A stretch of DNA of 64,000 nt from Paraoerskovia marina DSM 21750 (GCF_000701465.1 NZ_JNIY01000003.1:682001-746000); one strand, 5' to 3'; shown: positions 44,577-52,885, counted from the first letter of the stretch. Numbers and translations are program-made. Notes: generated by a model from the sequence alone, not told the origin.

Positions 44577-44668
44577 GCCCACGCCCGACGGGTGGACCGA
44601 GACCCCCGGGCGACCCGCGTCACCCGTGATGCGTCAAATAGCGGACGCACACTGAGAGGAACGAAACC

Positions 44669-45676
44669 TTGCTGATCGCACAGCGCCCCACGTTGACCGA
44701 AGAGGTCATCTCGGAGGACCGCTCACGCTTCTCCATCGAGCCGCTTGAGCCGGGCTTCGGGTACACGCTTGGCAACTCGCTGCGTCGCACGCTGCTGTCG
44801 TCCATCCCGGGCGCAGCGGTGACCTCGATCCGGATCGACGGTGTTCTCCACGAGTTCACCACCGTTCAGGGTGTCAAGGAAGACGTCACCGAGATCATCC
44901 TCAACATCAAGAACCTCGTCGTCTCCTCGGAGAACGACGAGCCCGTCGTGATGTACCTGCGCAAGCAGGGCCCGGGTGTGGCTACGGCCGCTGACATCGT
45001 CCCGCCGGCAGGCGTCGAGGTCCACAACCCCGAGCTCGAGATCGCCACGCTGAACGACAAGGGCAAGCTTGAGGTCGAGCTGACCGTCGAGCGTGGCCGT
45101 GGCTACGTCTCCGCGAACCAGAACAAGATGTACGACGCGGAGATCGGCCGGGTTCCGGTCGACTCGATCTACTCGCCGGTCCTGAAGGTCACGTACAAGG
45201 TCGAGGCCACGCGTGTCGAGCAGCGGACCGACTTCGACAAGCTGGTCGTCGACGTCGAGACGAAGTCGGCGATCTCGCCCCGCGACGCTCTCGCGTCCGC
45301 GGGCAAGACGCTGGTCGAGCTCTTCGGGCTGGCCCGCGAGCTGAACGTCGAGGCCGAGGGTATCGAGATCGGCCCGTCGCCGACGGACGCAGCGCTTGCT
45401 GCGGACCTGGCGCTGCCGATCGAGGAGCTCAACCTCACAATCCGCTCGTACAACTGCCTCAAGCGTGAGGGTATCCACCAGGTCGGCGAGCTTGTTGCTC
45501 GCAGCGAGGCCGACCTGCTGGACATCCGCAACTTCGGTGCGAAGTCGATCACCGAGGTCAAGGAGAAGCTCCAGGAGCTTGGCCTTGCTCTCAAGGATTC
45601 GCCGCTCGACTTCGACCCCTCGACGGCCGACTACTACGAGTCGGACGACGACGGCACGGTCGAGCAGAACTACTGA
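44669..45676 (+). CDS. rpoA: DNA-directed RNA polymerase subunit alpha
   Basis: The 335-residue alpha subunit has the N-terminal dimerisation domain ([25 protein letters not shown]) and the C-terminal domain ([22 protein letters not shown] and [13 protein letters not shown]), which binds UP elements and activators. The TTG start is firm: an in-frame TAG lies at 44639-44641 and no ATG or GTG lies between it and the TTG. GAGAGGA is the ribosome-binding site. It sits between rpsK and rplQ, the normal alpha operon order. Confidence 0.99.
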   Translation: MLIAQRPTLTEEVISEDRSRFSIEPLEPGFGYTLGNSLRRTLLSSIPGAAVTSIRIDGVLHEFTTVQGVKEDVTEIILNIKNLVVSSENDEPVVMYLRKQGPGVATAADIVPPAGVEVHNPELEIATLNDKGKLEVELTVERGRGYVSANQNKMYDAEIGRVPVDSIYSPVLKVTYKVEATRVEQRTDFDKLVVDVETKSAISPRDALASAGKTLVELFGLARELNVEAEGIEIGPSPTDAALAADLALPIEELNLTIRSYNCLKREGIHQVGELVARSEADLLDIRNFGAKSITEVKEKLQELGLALKDSPLDFDPSTADYYESDDDGTVEQNY

Positions 45677-45735
45677 CGAACTGCGGGGTCCGGTCTCCCG
45701 GGACCCCGTGACCCCGCACCTCAAGGAGAACCACC

Positions 45736-46263
45736 ATGCCTACACCCACCAAGGGTCCCCGGCTCGGCGGCGGTCCGGCTCACGAGCGTCTGATCCTCGC
45801 GAACCTGGCCACGCAGCTGTTCGAGCACGGCCGCATCACGACCACCGTGACGAAGGCCAAGCGCCTCCGTCCGCTGGCCGAGCGTCTGATCACCTTCGCG
45901 AAGCGTGGCGACCTGCACGCGCGTCGTCGCGTCATGACGGTCATCCGTGACAAGGGTGTCGTGCACACCCTCTTCACCGAGATCGCGCCGACGATGGCCG
46001 AGCGTCAGGGCGGCTACACGCGCATCACGAAGGTCGGCAACCGCAAGGGCGACAACGCGCCCATGGCGGTCATCGAGCTCGTGACCGAGCCCGTGAGCCC
46101 GAAGCAGGCAGTCGTGAAGGAGGCCGAGAAGGCCGCCGAGAAGGACGCCAAGAAGAAGTCGAAGAAGGCTGAGGAGGCTCCTGTCGAGGAGACCACCGAG
46201 GCTCCGGCCGAGGACGCCGCCGAGGCTCCCGCCGAGAAGGACTCCTCCGCCAAGGAGGACTGA
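45736..46263 (+). CDS. rplQ: 50S ribosomal protein L17 with charged C-terminal tail
   Basis: The first 120 or so residues are a normal L17 ([40 protein letters not shown]). A tail of about 50 residues rich in Lys, Glu and Ala follows ([19 protein letters not shown] and more), as seen in other Actinobacteria. L17 lies near the tunnel exit. AAGGAG precedes the ATG. It closes the alpha operon. Confidence 0.97.
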   Translation: MPTPTKGPRLGGGPAHERLILANLATQLFEHGRITTTVTKAKRLRPLAERLITFAKRGDLHARRRVMTVIRDKGVVHTLFTEIAPTMAERQGGYTRITKVGNRKGDNAPMAVIELVTEPVSPKQAVVKEAEKAAEKDAKKKSKKAEEAPVEETTEAPAEDAAEAPAEKDSSAKED

Positions 46264-46295
46264 TCACCTCCCCGGTACCCCCGGGGGTTGATCGT

Positions 46296-46336
46296 ACGAG
46301 GGCCTGGCCGAGACGACCTCTCGGCCGGGCCCTCGT
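46296..46336 (+). terminator. Terminator after rplQ
   Basis: The 18-base arms ACGAGGGCCTGGCCGAGA and TCTCGGCCGGGCCCTCGT, one T:G pair, loop CGACC, followed by TT, lie 32 bases after the rplQ stop. Confidence 0.8.
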
Positions 46337-46374
46337 TTGCGTCTCCTCGCCTCTCCTCGCGGGCGGTCCGGCGA

Positions 46375-46380
46375 TACGGT
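46375..46380 (+). promoter_or_regulatory. -10 box TACGGT, leaderless start of the hydrolase gene
   Basis: TACGGT lies exactly 6 bases before the GTG at 46387, and no ribosome-binding site is present. Transcription would begin at or next to the start codon. Confidence 0.55.
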
Positions 46381-46386
46381 GACGGG

Positions 46387-47121
46387 GTGAACGCCGCACC
46401 CGTCCCCGTGGTTCTCGTCCATGCGTCGCGAACGTCGCCGAGCATGTGGCGCACGCAGGTCGACGCGCTCGAGCGCCTGGGTGCCAGGGTGGCCGTCCCG
46501 ACGCTCCCGGGACACGGGGTGCGTGAGGACGAGCCCTTCACCCTCGACGGCGCGGTCGAGACGGTCCGGGCGGCCGTGGACGACGTCGGCGGCCGGGCGC
46601 TCGTCGTCGGCCTCTCGGTGGGTGGGTACGTGGGCATCGAGCACCGGGCGCGCCACCCGGAGCAGTCGGCCGGACTCATGGCGGTGAGCTGCAGCACCGA
46701 CCCGCGGACGCCCCTGCGCGCCGGGTGGGAGGTCCTCGCCCGGTGGATCGAGTCCTGGCCCGACTCGGGTGCGGCCCTGAACTCGGCGGTGGTCCGGGCG
46801 ACCGTCCCCGCGGACGGGCTCCCGCATCTCGAGGGGGACGGCTTCGCGCTGCGCGTGATGAGTCAGATCGTCGAGGAGATGGCCCGGGTGCGGCCGCTGG
46901 ACTCGCTCGATGCCGCGACGTCTCCCGTCTGGATCGTGAACGGGACCTGGGACCACTTCCGCACAGGTGAACGCGCGTACCTGCGGGCAGCCCGGGCCTC
47001 CGGGGCTCATGTGCGGCTCGTGCACGTGCGCGAGGCGAAGCACCTGGTAAACCTGGACCGTCCGGTCGCGTTCAACCGCGTTCTGCTGGAGGCCTGGAGC
47101 GACGCCGTCGCCACTCCGTAG
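46387..47121 (+). CDS. Alpha/beta hydrolase
   Basis: From the GTG at 46387 the protein has 244 residues. It has the alpha/beta-hydrolase fold signature: VLVHASRTSPSMWRTQ (oxyanion region), the nucleophile elbow GLSVGG with S77, an acid candidate in NGTWDHF and a histidine in REAKHLVNLDRP. The substrate cannot be told from the sequence. The frame is open upstream to 46288, but a -10 box 6 bases before the GTG suggests a leaderless mRNA starting here. It is a single gene after the alpha operon, converging with the ROK kinase gene. Confidence 0.88.
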   Translation: MNAAPVPVVLVHASRTSPSMWRTQVDALERLGARVAVPTLPGHGVREDEPFTLDGAVETVRAAVDDVGGRALVVGLSVGGYVGIEHRARHPEQSAGLMAVSCSTDPRTPLRAGWEVLARWIESWPDSGAALNSAVVRATVPADGLPHLEGDGFALRVMSQIVEEMARVRPLDSLDAATSPVWIVNGTWDHFRTGERAYLRAARASGAHVRLVHVREAKHLVNLDRPVAFNRVLLEAWSDAVATP

Positions 47122-47139
47122 GAGGCTGGCAGCATGGTC

Positions 47140-47901
47140 TCACCCCGCGTCGGGCAGGTCCCAGACCCGTGCCCCGCCGATCAGGGCCGCGGAGTTGGGT
47201 ACGACGACGACGTCGTCGCCGAGTCGGTCCACCGCGCTCGCCGAGACGGCACGCGAGTTCCCGCCGCCCAGGTAGAGCCGGTCCCAGTGGAAGACGGGCC
47301 GCAGACCGTCGACGACGGATACCACGCGCCGCGACCACAGCGCGTTGCCGAGCCGTCGTCGCTCGGGCTCGCCGATGTACTCGTCATAGGTGGTCCCGCG
47401 GCGGATCGGCGCACGTGACCACTCGAGGTGCGGGGCGAGCCGGCCGCCGTCGAACAGGGCGGAGCCGAGTCCCGTGCCGAGTGTCAGGACGAGCTCGACG
47501 CCGCTGCCGGCGACCACCCCGGCGCCGTGCAGCTCGGCGTCGTTGACGACGACGGTCGGCACCTTCAGGCGCGAGCTCAGCGCCTCACGCATGTTGAGAT
47601 TCGTCCACGAGGCGACCAGATCGGGGTCGACGCGGCTCCGCGGCCCGCTGCGTGTCACGTAGTGCGGGGTGTGGACGACGACGCCGTGGCGCAGCATCCC
47701 CGGCATGCCCACCGTCGCGCGGTCGGCGGGCGGGAGCCCGTCGGCGATCTCGGCGATCGTCTCGACGAAGAGCTCCGGCGGGAGCGGGTACGGCGTGGGC
47801 ACGCGGACCGCGCGGGCGTGGGCCGTCCCGGCCGCGTCGAGGACGTTGGCCTTGATGCCGCCACCGCCGCAGTCGACGGAGAGCGTGCGTGGTCCACCCA
47901 T
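47140..47901 (-). CDS. ROK-family sugar kinase, polyphosphate-glucokinase-like
   Basis: This 253-residue protein resembles the short actinobacterial polyphosphate/ATP glucokinases: an N-terminal phosphate loop SVDCGGGGIKANVLD, a catalytic-Asp segment VVVNDAELHGAG and the second phosphate motif LTLGTGLGSALFDGG. The usual ELGH sugar-binding motif after that strand is replaced by LEWSRAP, so the substrate may differ from glucose. A -10 box TAGGCT lies 6 bases before the ATG on this strand, so it is probably leaderless. It is divergent from truA, with 49 bp between the start codons. Confidence 0.75.
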   Translation of the reverse strand: MGGPRTLSVDCGGGGIKANVLDAAGTAHARAVRVPTPYPLPPELFVETIAEIADGLPPADRATVGMPGMLRHGVVVHTPHYVTRSGPRSRVDPDLVASWTNLNMREALSSRLKVPTVVVNDAELHGAGVVAGSGVELVLTLGTGLGSALFDGGRLAPHLEWSRAPIRRGTTYDEYIGEPERRRLGNALWSRRVVSVVDGLRPVFHWDRLYLGGGNSRAVSASAVDRLGDDVVVVPNSAALIGGARVWDLPDAG

Positions 47902-47907
47902 GCGGGC

Positions 47908-47913
47908 AGCCTA
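47908..47913 (-). promoter_or_regulatory. -10 box TAGGCT, leaderless start of the ROK kinase gene
   Basis: On the minus strand TAGGCT is followed by 6 bases and then the ATG. No ribosome-binding site is seen. Confidence 0.55.
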
Positions 47914-47938
47914 TCCACGGGAGCGCGACGGCGCGGGC

Positions 47939-47944
47939 TACCGT
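47939..47944 (+). promoter_or_regulatory. -10 box TACCGT, leaderless start of truA
   Basis: TACCGT is followed by 6 bases and the GTG at 47951. With the opposing box at 47908-47913 it packs two divergent promoters into 49 bp. Confidence 0.5.
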
Positions 47945-47950
47945 GGGCCT

Positions 47951-48820
47951 GTGAACGACGACAAGGTGCGGGTGCGGCTCGACGTGGCGTACGACGGCGG
48001 GGGGTTCTCCGGGTGGGCCACGCAGCCCGATCTGCGGACCGTGCAGGGGGAGCTCGAGCGTGGGCTCGCGACGATCCTGCGGGCCGACGAGGTGCGCGTG
48101 ACCGTGGCCGGGCGCACGGACGCGGGGGTCCACGCCCGCGGGCAGGTCGTTCATGTCGACCTCACGACCGCGCAGTGGGAGGCGCTTCCCGGCCGCTCGG
48201 ACCGTGCGCCGGGCCCGGCGCTCGTGGCGCGTCTGGGCGGTGTCCTGGCGAGCGACGTCGTCGTCCTCCGTGCGGGCCGGGCCCCGGCGGGGTTCGACGC
48301 CCGATTCTCCGCACTGAGCCGCAGCTACACCTATCGGATCGCGGACGACCCCGCGCTGCGCGACCCGCTCCGTCGCGGCTGGGTGCTGTGGAACCGCAAG
48401 CCTCTCGACGTCACGGCGATGCACGCCGCGATGCAGCCGCTGCGGGGGCTGCACGACTTCGCGTCGTACTGCAAGCCACGGCCGGGGGCGACGACGATCC
48501 GTGAGCTCGCGCAGATGGCGTGGGAGCGTCCGGCCGACGGGCCTGACCGAGGGCTCGTCGTGGCGCACGTCCGTGCCGACGCGTTCTGCCACAACATGGT
48601 CAGGGCTCTGGTCGGCGCGTCGCTCGCGGTGGGGGAGGGGCGGCGTCCGGTGGAGTTTCCCGAGCGCCTGCTGGCGGAGCGCTCGCGGACCAACGCGGCG
48701 GCCGTCGTCCCGGGCCACGCGCTCGTGCTCGAGTCGGTGTCGTACCCGGCCGACGACGAGCTGGCGGCGCGGGCGGAGCGGGTGCGCGCGCGCCGGATGG
48801 ACGAGGAGGTCGAGCGGTAG
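47951..48820 (+). CDS. truA: tRNA pseudouridine(38-40) synthase TruA
   Basis: The 289-residue enzyme converts uridines 38-40 of the tRNA anticodon stem to pseudouridine. The motif VAGRTDAGVHARGQV carries the catalytic D57; FDARFSALSRSYTYRI and HNMVRALVGASLAVGEG are also family motifs. The GTG at 47951 is preferred over the longer open frame because the -10 box lies just upstream and the homology starts here. truA commonly follows rplQ in Actinobacteria; here two genes intervene. Confidence 0.96.
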   Translation: MNDDKVRVRLDVAYDGGGFSGWATQPDLRTVQGELERGLATILRADEVRVTVAGRTDAGVHARGQVVHVDLTTAQWEALPGRSDRAPGPALVARLGGVLASDVVVLRAGRAPAGFDARFSALSRSYTYRIADDPALRDPLRRGWVLWNRKPLDVTAMHAAMQPLRGLHDFASYCKPRPGATTIRELAQMAWERPADGPDRGLVVAHVRADAFCHNMVRALVGASLAVGEGRRPVEFPERLLAERSRTNAAAVVPGHALVLESVSYPADDELAARAERVRARRMDEEVER

Positions 48821-48826
48821 CTCGAC

Positions 48827-49210
48827 TCAGATCTCGTCGACGATGTGGACGGACGCCTCCTCGGCGCTGGCGCCCGCACCGTCGATGCCGGCGTCGGTGG
48901 CGTAGAGATCCGTGCCGCGGTCGCCGTCGTCGTGCTCGACCAGGCGGCCGGACCGGGTGGTGTCGACGGGGGTGTCGACGTCGTCGGGCACCTCTTCGGC
49001 GAGACGACGGTCGAGACCCTCGCCGGTCGCCTCCTCCCACGCGGTCTCGCCGTAGTGGTTGGAACGGTCGCGCTCGGGCGGGGAGTAGCCCTCGTCGAGA
49101 AGGTCGTCGACGCCGCGGTCCAGGAGTGTGTCCTCCTGGGTCAGCTGGTTCTCGTCGCCCTCGCCGACTGTCTCGGGGCCTGGGCTGGTGCCGGGGGTGT
49201 CGTTGCTCAT
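48827..49210 (-). CDS. DUF5709 family protein
   Basis: The 127-residue acidic protein has the pattern of DUF5709: ENQLTQEDTLLDRGVDDLLDEGYSPPER near the N-terminus, an EGLDRRLAEEVPD segment and the C-terminal AGIDGAGASAEEASVHIVDE. The function of the family is unknown. There is no signal peptide or membrane segment. The ATG at 49210 is chosen where the homology begins; the frame is open upstream. It converges with truA, with 6 bp between the stops. Confidence 0.85.
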   Translation of the reverse strand: MSNDTPGTSPGPETVGEGDENQLTQEDTLLDRGVDDLLDEGYSPPERDRSNHYGETAWEEATGEGLDRRLAEEVPDDVDTPVDTTRSGRLVEHDDGDRGTDLYATDAGIDGAGASAEEASVHIVDEI

Positions 49211-49282
49211 GGAACTACGGTCGCACCTCGCACTCGCGCTCGCGCGCGGAGGAGCGATCGGTCGGTGAAGGTCCCCGGGCCA

Positions 49283-49294
49283 TGATTTCACCCG
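49283..49294 (+). promoter_or_regulatory. Shared element TGATTTCACCCG upstream of the small exported protein gene
   Basis: This 12-mer occurs exactly again at 49796-49807 before the LAETG protein gene, and its TTTCACCC core followed by CTCCCG recurs before the giant surface-protein gene. It lies about 120 bases before the start codon. Confidence 0.45.
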
Positions 49295-49302
49295 CTCCCG
49301 AA

Positions 49303-49331
49303 CTGTGGTGCAGGTCACAGACGCATAGGCT
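49303..49331 (+). promoter_or_regulatory. Candidate promoter of the small exported protein gene, with CRP/GlxR-like site
   Basis: The -10 TAGGCT lies at 49326-49331. A CRP/GlxR-like site, TGTGG-TGCAGG-TCACA (49304-49319, nine of ten fixed positions), covers the -35 position, as expected for an activator of the class II type. The leader would be about 80 nt. Confidence 0.45.
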
Positions 49332-49415
49332 GGTGATGCGGGGGCGCTGTGGCGAGAGACGTCACGGAGGCGCCGGCTCGACGTCGAACCGGCCTGTCGA
49401 CGAAGGAGCATTCCC

Positions 49416-49769
49416 ATGCGCATCGTACGAAGCATCTCTGCAGGAGTGGCAGCGCTCGCACTGGTCGCCGCGGGCGCGGGTGCCGCGACCGCAAAGGGCA
49501 ACCCGGACATCTGTCGGTACGACGGTGAGGGTTGGATGGAGAAGGTCGACGTCAGCGGCAACCACCAGGGCGTGCAGGTCGACGCGCCGGACGGCCTCGT
49601 GATCGTCGGGTACTGCGTGAAGGCTGGGTCGAGCAAGGGTAAGTCCGGCGGGGGGCAGGAGGTCAGCTACCTCGACGACGGGGTCGACTCGCTCACGATC
49701 ACGCACTCGAGCGGCAAGGACGTCTCGCACTATCAGGTGCTCGTCTCGGAGGGCTATGTCATCGGCTGA
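49416..49769 (+). CDS. Small exported protein
   Basis: This 117-residue protein has a signal peptide (residues 1-27, MRIVRSISAGVAALALVAAG, Ala-rich cleavage region) and one compact domain with two Cys: ICRYDGEGWMEKVDVSG, VIVGYCVKAGSSKG and LTITHSSGKDVSHYQVLV. Segments of this kind (YCVKAGS, GKDxSHY) occur as modules of larger wall-anchored actinobacterial proteins; here the module stands alone without an anchor, so the protein is probably secreted. The function is unknown. AAGGAG lies 7 bases before the ATG. It precedes the LAETG protein gene in the same direction and shares an upstream element with it. Confidence 0.8.
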   Translation: MRIVRSISAGVAALALVAAGAGAATAKGNPDICRYDGEGWMEKVDVSGNHQGVQVDAPDGLVIVGYCVKAGSSKGKSGGGQEVSYLDDGVDSLTITHSSGKDVSHYQVLVSEGYVIG

Positions 49770-49792
49770 ATGTCACGAATCGGCAACTGGCG

Positions 49793-49806
49793 GGTGATTT
49801 CACCCG
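49793..49806 (+). promoter_or_regulatory. Palindromic element before the LAETG protein gene
   Basis: GGGTGA-TT-TCACCC is a perfect 6-bp inverted repeat lying 8 bases upstream of a possible -35, a typical activator position. It contains the 12-mer shared with 49283-49294 and part of the element at 30501-30523. Confidence 0.5.
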
Positions 49807-49814
49807 AGAGGTCT

Positions 49815-49843
49815 TCATCTGGGGCGATTGCGTTGTTAGCGTC
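49815..49843 (+). promoter_or_regulatory. Candidate promoter of the LAETG protein gene
   Basis: TTCATC (49815-49820) and TAGCGT (49838-49843), 17 bp apart, would leave a leader of about 90 nt before the GTG at 49938. Confidence 0.4.
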
Positions 49844-49937
49844 AGCGGTGCGCGTCGGGGGTCCGAGGGAGGGCTAGCACGGGGGACCGGTGCGCGACCC
49901 GCGCCGGGGACCCCGGCACCCAGACCAAGGAGCCGCC

Positions 49938-51647
49938 GTGCGCAGCCTGCGCCGACTCGTCCTGCCCACCGCACTTGCCGTCGCGACGGCGCTCACGCTG
50001 GGCGGGCCTGCGTCCGCCGCCGTCGTCGAGTCTGCCGCCCCGCCCGTGCCCGCCGCCACCGTCTCGGTCGGACATCTCGCGACGACGGCGTCCGCCGAGA
50101 ACTTCGAGACCGCGCTCTACTTCTACAAGAAGATCGACGAGGGCAAGCGGGCCGCCTGGAAGAACTCGGGTAAGCAGTACCTCGTGACGACGTGGGAGGG
50201 CAAGGACTTCGCGACGACGCTCGACGCCGCGCTGCTCGACGACGTCGAAGGAGTCGGAGAGATCTGCGGAGCCGGGTGGGGTGTCCAGCAGGACACCGTC
50301 GACCTGCGGAAGGCCGACGACGAGGACTTCAGTTTCCCCGCCAACATCACGTTCCCGACGGACAACATCGGGTGGCCGCCGATCATCAAGGCCAAGCACA
50401 CGGACCTTGAGGCGCTCGTCGAGGTTCCCGAGTGCGGCTCGGAGCTGCCGGCGGCGCCGACCGTGTCGGTCGCGCCTCCGAGCTGTGAGTCGCTCTCGAA
50501 CGAGGTGACGTTCACCGACCTGGCGACGGACACGCGCCTGGTCCTCGGGGACCTGCGGATCCGCGCGGAGGACATCCCGGACGGGACGTTCAACTACGAG
50601 CAGGCGCTCGCAGAGTTCGACCTGGCTCCGGCCTACGGAGAGCTGACGCTGGAGGTCCTCTGGTACGACCGTGCGGGCGACAAGAACGACCACGACCTGG
50701 GCGACCTCACGCTGACGCTCACGGAGCCCTCCTCGGTCGAGTGCGACACGCGGACCGAGGCCACGCCCGTGGCCCCGCAGATCGCCGACTGCGCCGCCGA
50801 GATGCCCGGCGTCGTCCTGCCGGACACCGACGCCTTCGTCTACACGTTCGACACCGACACCCGTGTCGCGACGGCGACCGTCCAGGACTCCTTCAAGGCG
50901 GTCGCCGGCAACGGCTGGGAGGCCACCGACATCGAGGGTGTGCTCACGCAGACCGTCGACGGTGTGCCGAACCTCGACCTGGTGTGCCCGGCCGAGCCGA
51001 CACTCGCTGGGACCGTCGCCACCGGCACCTGCGTCGCCGACGCACCGTGGCTCGAGTACACCGTCGTCGTGGACGACCCCGACAAGCAGTACACGGGCGA
51101 CAGGACCGGGACCATCACGTTCGTCGCGCCGGAGGGCGAAGAGAACGTCGTCGAGACCATCCAGCTGGACGACAACCTCTCCGCGTCGGGCTCCGTGCTG
51201 TGGCCCGGCGCCAGCGTGGACTCCGACGGTAACGCCAACGGCTGGCCGGGCTGGGAGCAGGACGCCGACGGCACGTGGGCCGAGACGACGGGCAACTACG
51301 CCTGGGCGCGTGACCTCACGCACGTGACCATCGACGTCAACCCGTCCCTCACCGTCGACGTCAGCTACCCGGAGGCCACCCCGGAGTGCGCGGCGGAGCC
51401 GACCGTCGTTGAACCGACCACCGAGCCGACCACTACGCCGGAGACCGCCGAGCCGACGACGAGCGCCCCGGCGACCGTCGAGCCGACGGACGACGCGGAC
51501 GACACCGAGGTTCTCGGTGCCTCGGTGCCGCCCGAGGGCGGGCTCGCCGAGACGGGTGCTGACGCGCTCGTGTGGGCGCTGGTCGCCCTCGGCCTGATCG
51601 GTGGAGGCACGGCAGCCGTGCTGATCGCGCGTCGCCGTCGCGCGTAG
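49938..51647 (+). CDS. LAETG-anchored surface protein with GWPGW domain
   Basis: The GTG at 49938 has AAGGAG 5 bases upstream and starts a signal peptide (RSLRRLVLPTALAVATALTL, residues 2-28); it gives 569 residues. About 55-160 form a domain with GWGVQQD, NIGWPPIIKAKHTDL and VPECG, of a kind found in other actinobacterial wall proteins. About 160-355 is a Cys-containing beta-rich region. About 360-484 is a domain with VLWPGASVDSDG, GWPGWEQD and ending PECA, homologous to two domains of the giant surface protein. A Thr/Pro/Glu stalk (485-530), LAETG at 536-540, a hydrophobic helix and RRRRA follow, an E-type sortase signal. Its function is unknown. Confidence 0.88.
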   Translation: MRSLRRLVLPTALAVATALTLGGPASAAVVESAAPPVPAATVSVGHLATTASAENFETALYFYKKIDEGKRAAWKNSGKQYLVTTWEGKDFATTLDAALLDDVEGVGEICGAGWGVQQDTVDLRKADDEDFSFPANITFPTDNIGWPPIIKAKHTDLEALVEVPECGSELPAAPTVSVAPPSCESLSNEVTFTDLATDTRLVLGDLRIRAEDIPDGTFNYEQALAEFDLAPAYGELTLEVLWYDRAGDKNDHDLGDLTLTLTEPSSVECDTRTEATPVAPQIADCAAEMPGVVLPDTDAFVYTFDTDTRVATATVQDSFKAVAGNGWEATDIEGVLTQTVDGVPNLDLVCPAEPTLAGTVATGTCVADAPWLEYTVVVDDPDKQYTGDRTGTITFVAPEGEENVVETIQLDDNLSASGSVLWPGASVDSDGNANGWPGWEQDADGTWAETTGNYAWARDLTHVTIDVNPSLTVDVSYPEATPECAAEPTVVEPTTEPTTTPETAEPTTSAPATVEPTDDADDTEVLGASVPPEGGLAETGADALVWALVALGLIGGGTAAVLIARRRRA

Positions 51648-51669
51648 CACCCGCAGCGCGTATCACCCG

Positions 51670-51707
51670 CCGGAGCCGGCCTCTCGACCGTGAGGGGCCG
51701 GCTTCGG
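51670..51707 (+). terminator. Terminator after the LAETG protein gene
   Basis: The 16-base arms CCGGAGCCGGCCTCTC and GAGGGGCCGGCTTCGG pair with two G:T positions around a 6-base loop, 22 bases after the stop. Confidence 0.7.
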
Positions 51708-51713
51708 TGCGCC

Positions 51714-51719
51714 TACGAT
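51714..51719 (+). promoter_or_regulatory. -10 box TACGAT, leaderless start of trhO
   Basis: TACGAT is followed by 6 bases and the ATG at 51726; there is no ribosome-binding site. Confidence 0.55.
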
Positions 51720-51725
51720 TGATCC

Positions 51726-52682
51726 ATGGCAGTCCACAAGATCGTGCTCTTTTACGGGTTTGCACCCCTGGCAGACCCGCGCGCCGTCCAGCTCTGGCAG
51801 CGAGCCCTGGCGGAGCGTTGGGACCTGCGCGGCCGCGTGATCGTCGCGGAGCACGGCATCAACGCCACGCTCGAGGGGACCGTCGAGAACCTCAAGCAGT
51901 ACGTGAAGACCACGCGGACTTACCCGGGCTTCGAGAACATCGACGTCAAGTGGTCCGACGGCTCGGGTGCCGACTTCCCCCGGCTGTCCGTGAAGGTTCG
52001 CCCCGAGCTCGTCGCCTTCGGGGCGCCCGAGGCGCTGCAGGTAGGCCCCGACGGTGTCCAGGGCGGCGGGGCCAGGTTGTCCCCCCAGGAGCTGAACGAC
52101 CTCGTCGCACGGCGCGGGGACGACGTCGTGATGTTCGACGGGCGCAACGCGTTCGAGGCAGAGATCGGCCGGTTCCGCGACGCCGTCGTCCCGGACGTGG
52201 CGACGACGCGCGACTTCGTCGACGCGCTCGACTCCGGGGCCTACGACGAGCTCAAGGACAGGCCCGTGGTCGCGTACTGCACCGGCGGCGTGCGCTGCGA
52301 GGTGCTCTCCAAGCTGATGGTCGACCGTGGCTTCTCCGAGGTCTACCAGCTCGACGGCGGGATCGTCCGGTACGGGGAGGCGTTCGGCGACGACGGGCTG
52401 TGGGACGGCTCGCTCTACGTCTTCGACGACCGGCGGCACGTGGAGTTCGGGCCGGCGACGGTCCCGCTCGGACGCTGCGCGGCGTGCCAGGCGGTCACGG
52501 CGCTCTACGAGAACTGCGGCGACCCGTCCTGCTCGACGCTCACCCTGTGCTGCGACGACTGCGCCGCGACGCACCGTGAGGGACGGTGTGACGCATGCAT
52601 CACCGAGCGTCCGGGCGGCACGGTCCGCGAGACGAGAGGCCGGGAGCAGCGGGTCGAGGGTGCACTGCACGCCACGGTGTGA
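51726..52682 (+). CDS. trhO: tRNA uridine(34) hydroxylase, rhodanese-domain (TrhO/YceA family)
   Basis: The 318-residue protein has the UPF0176/TrhO N-terminal domain ([25 protein letters not shown]), a rhodanese domain with the active-site loop YCTGGVRCE (C185) and [12 protein letters not shown], and a Cys-rich C-terminal region ([24 protein letters not shown]) that may bind a metal. TrhO makes 5-hydroxyuridine at wobble position 34 of some tRNAs. It is a single gene preceded by a leaderless-type promoter. Confidence 0.9.
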   Translation: MAVHKIVLFYGFAPLADPRAVQLWQRALAERWDLRGRVIVAEHGINATLEGTVENLKQYVKTTRTYPGFENIDVKWSDGSGADFPRLSVKVRPELVAFGAPEALQVGPDGVQGGGARLSPQELNDLVARRGDDVVMFDGRNAFEAEIGRFRDAVVPDVATTRDFVDALDSGAYDELKDRPVVAYCTGGVRCEVLSKLMVDRGFSEVYQLDGGIVRYGEAFGDDGLWDGSLYVFDDRRHVEFGPATVPLGRCAACQAVTALYENCGDPSCSTLTLCCDDCAATHREGRCDACITERPGGTVRETRGREQRVEGALHATV

Positions 52683-52693
52683 CGGAACACCTT

Positions 52694-52723
52694 TTGACCG
52701 CCGGGCCGCCGGCCCGGTATTCT
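52694..52723 (+). promoter_or_regulatory. Candidate rplM-rpsI promoter
   Basis: TTGACC (52694-52699) and TATTCT (52718-52723) are 18 bp apart, a strong SigA-type match. It leaves a leader of about 155 nt before rplM, in which I recognised no known regulatory RNA. Confidence 0.65.
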
Positions 52724-52885
52724 GTTGAGTCGTTGTGCTTCCCGCTCGGAAACCGATGTCAAACTGCGCGTCCCCCACTCGCCAGCAGACGAAGCCCGGG
52801 TTAGTTCGAGCATCGACAACGACCTCGTCGGCTGCAGTCCTCTGCGCCGAAGAAGACATCGAGACACGAAACGAAGGCTACGACC

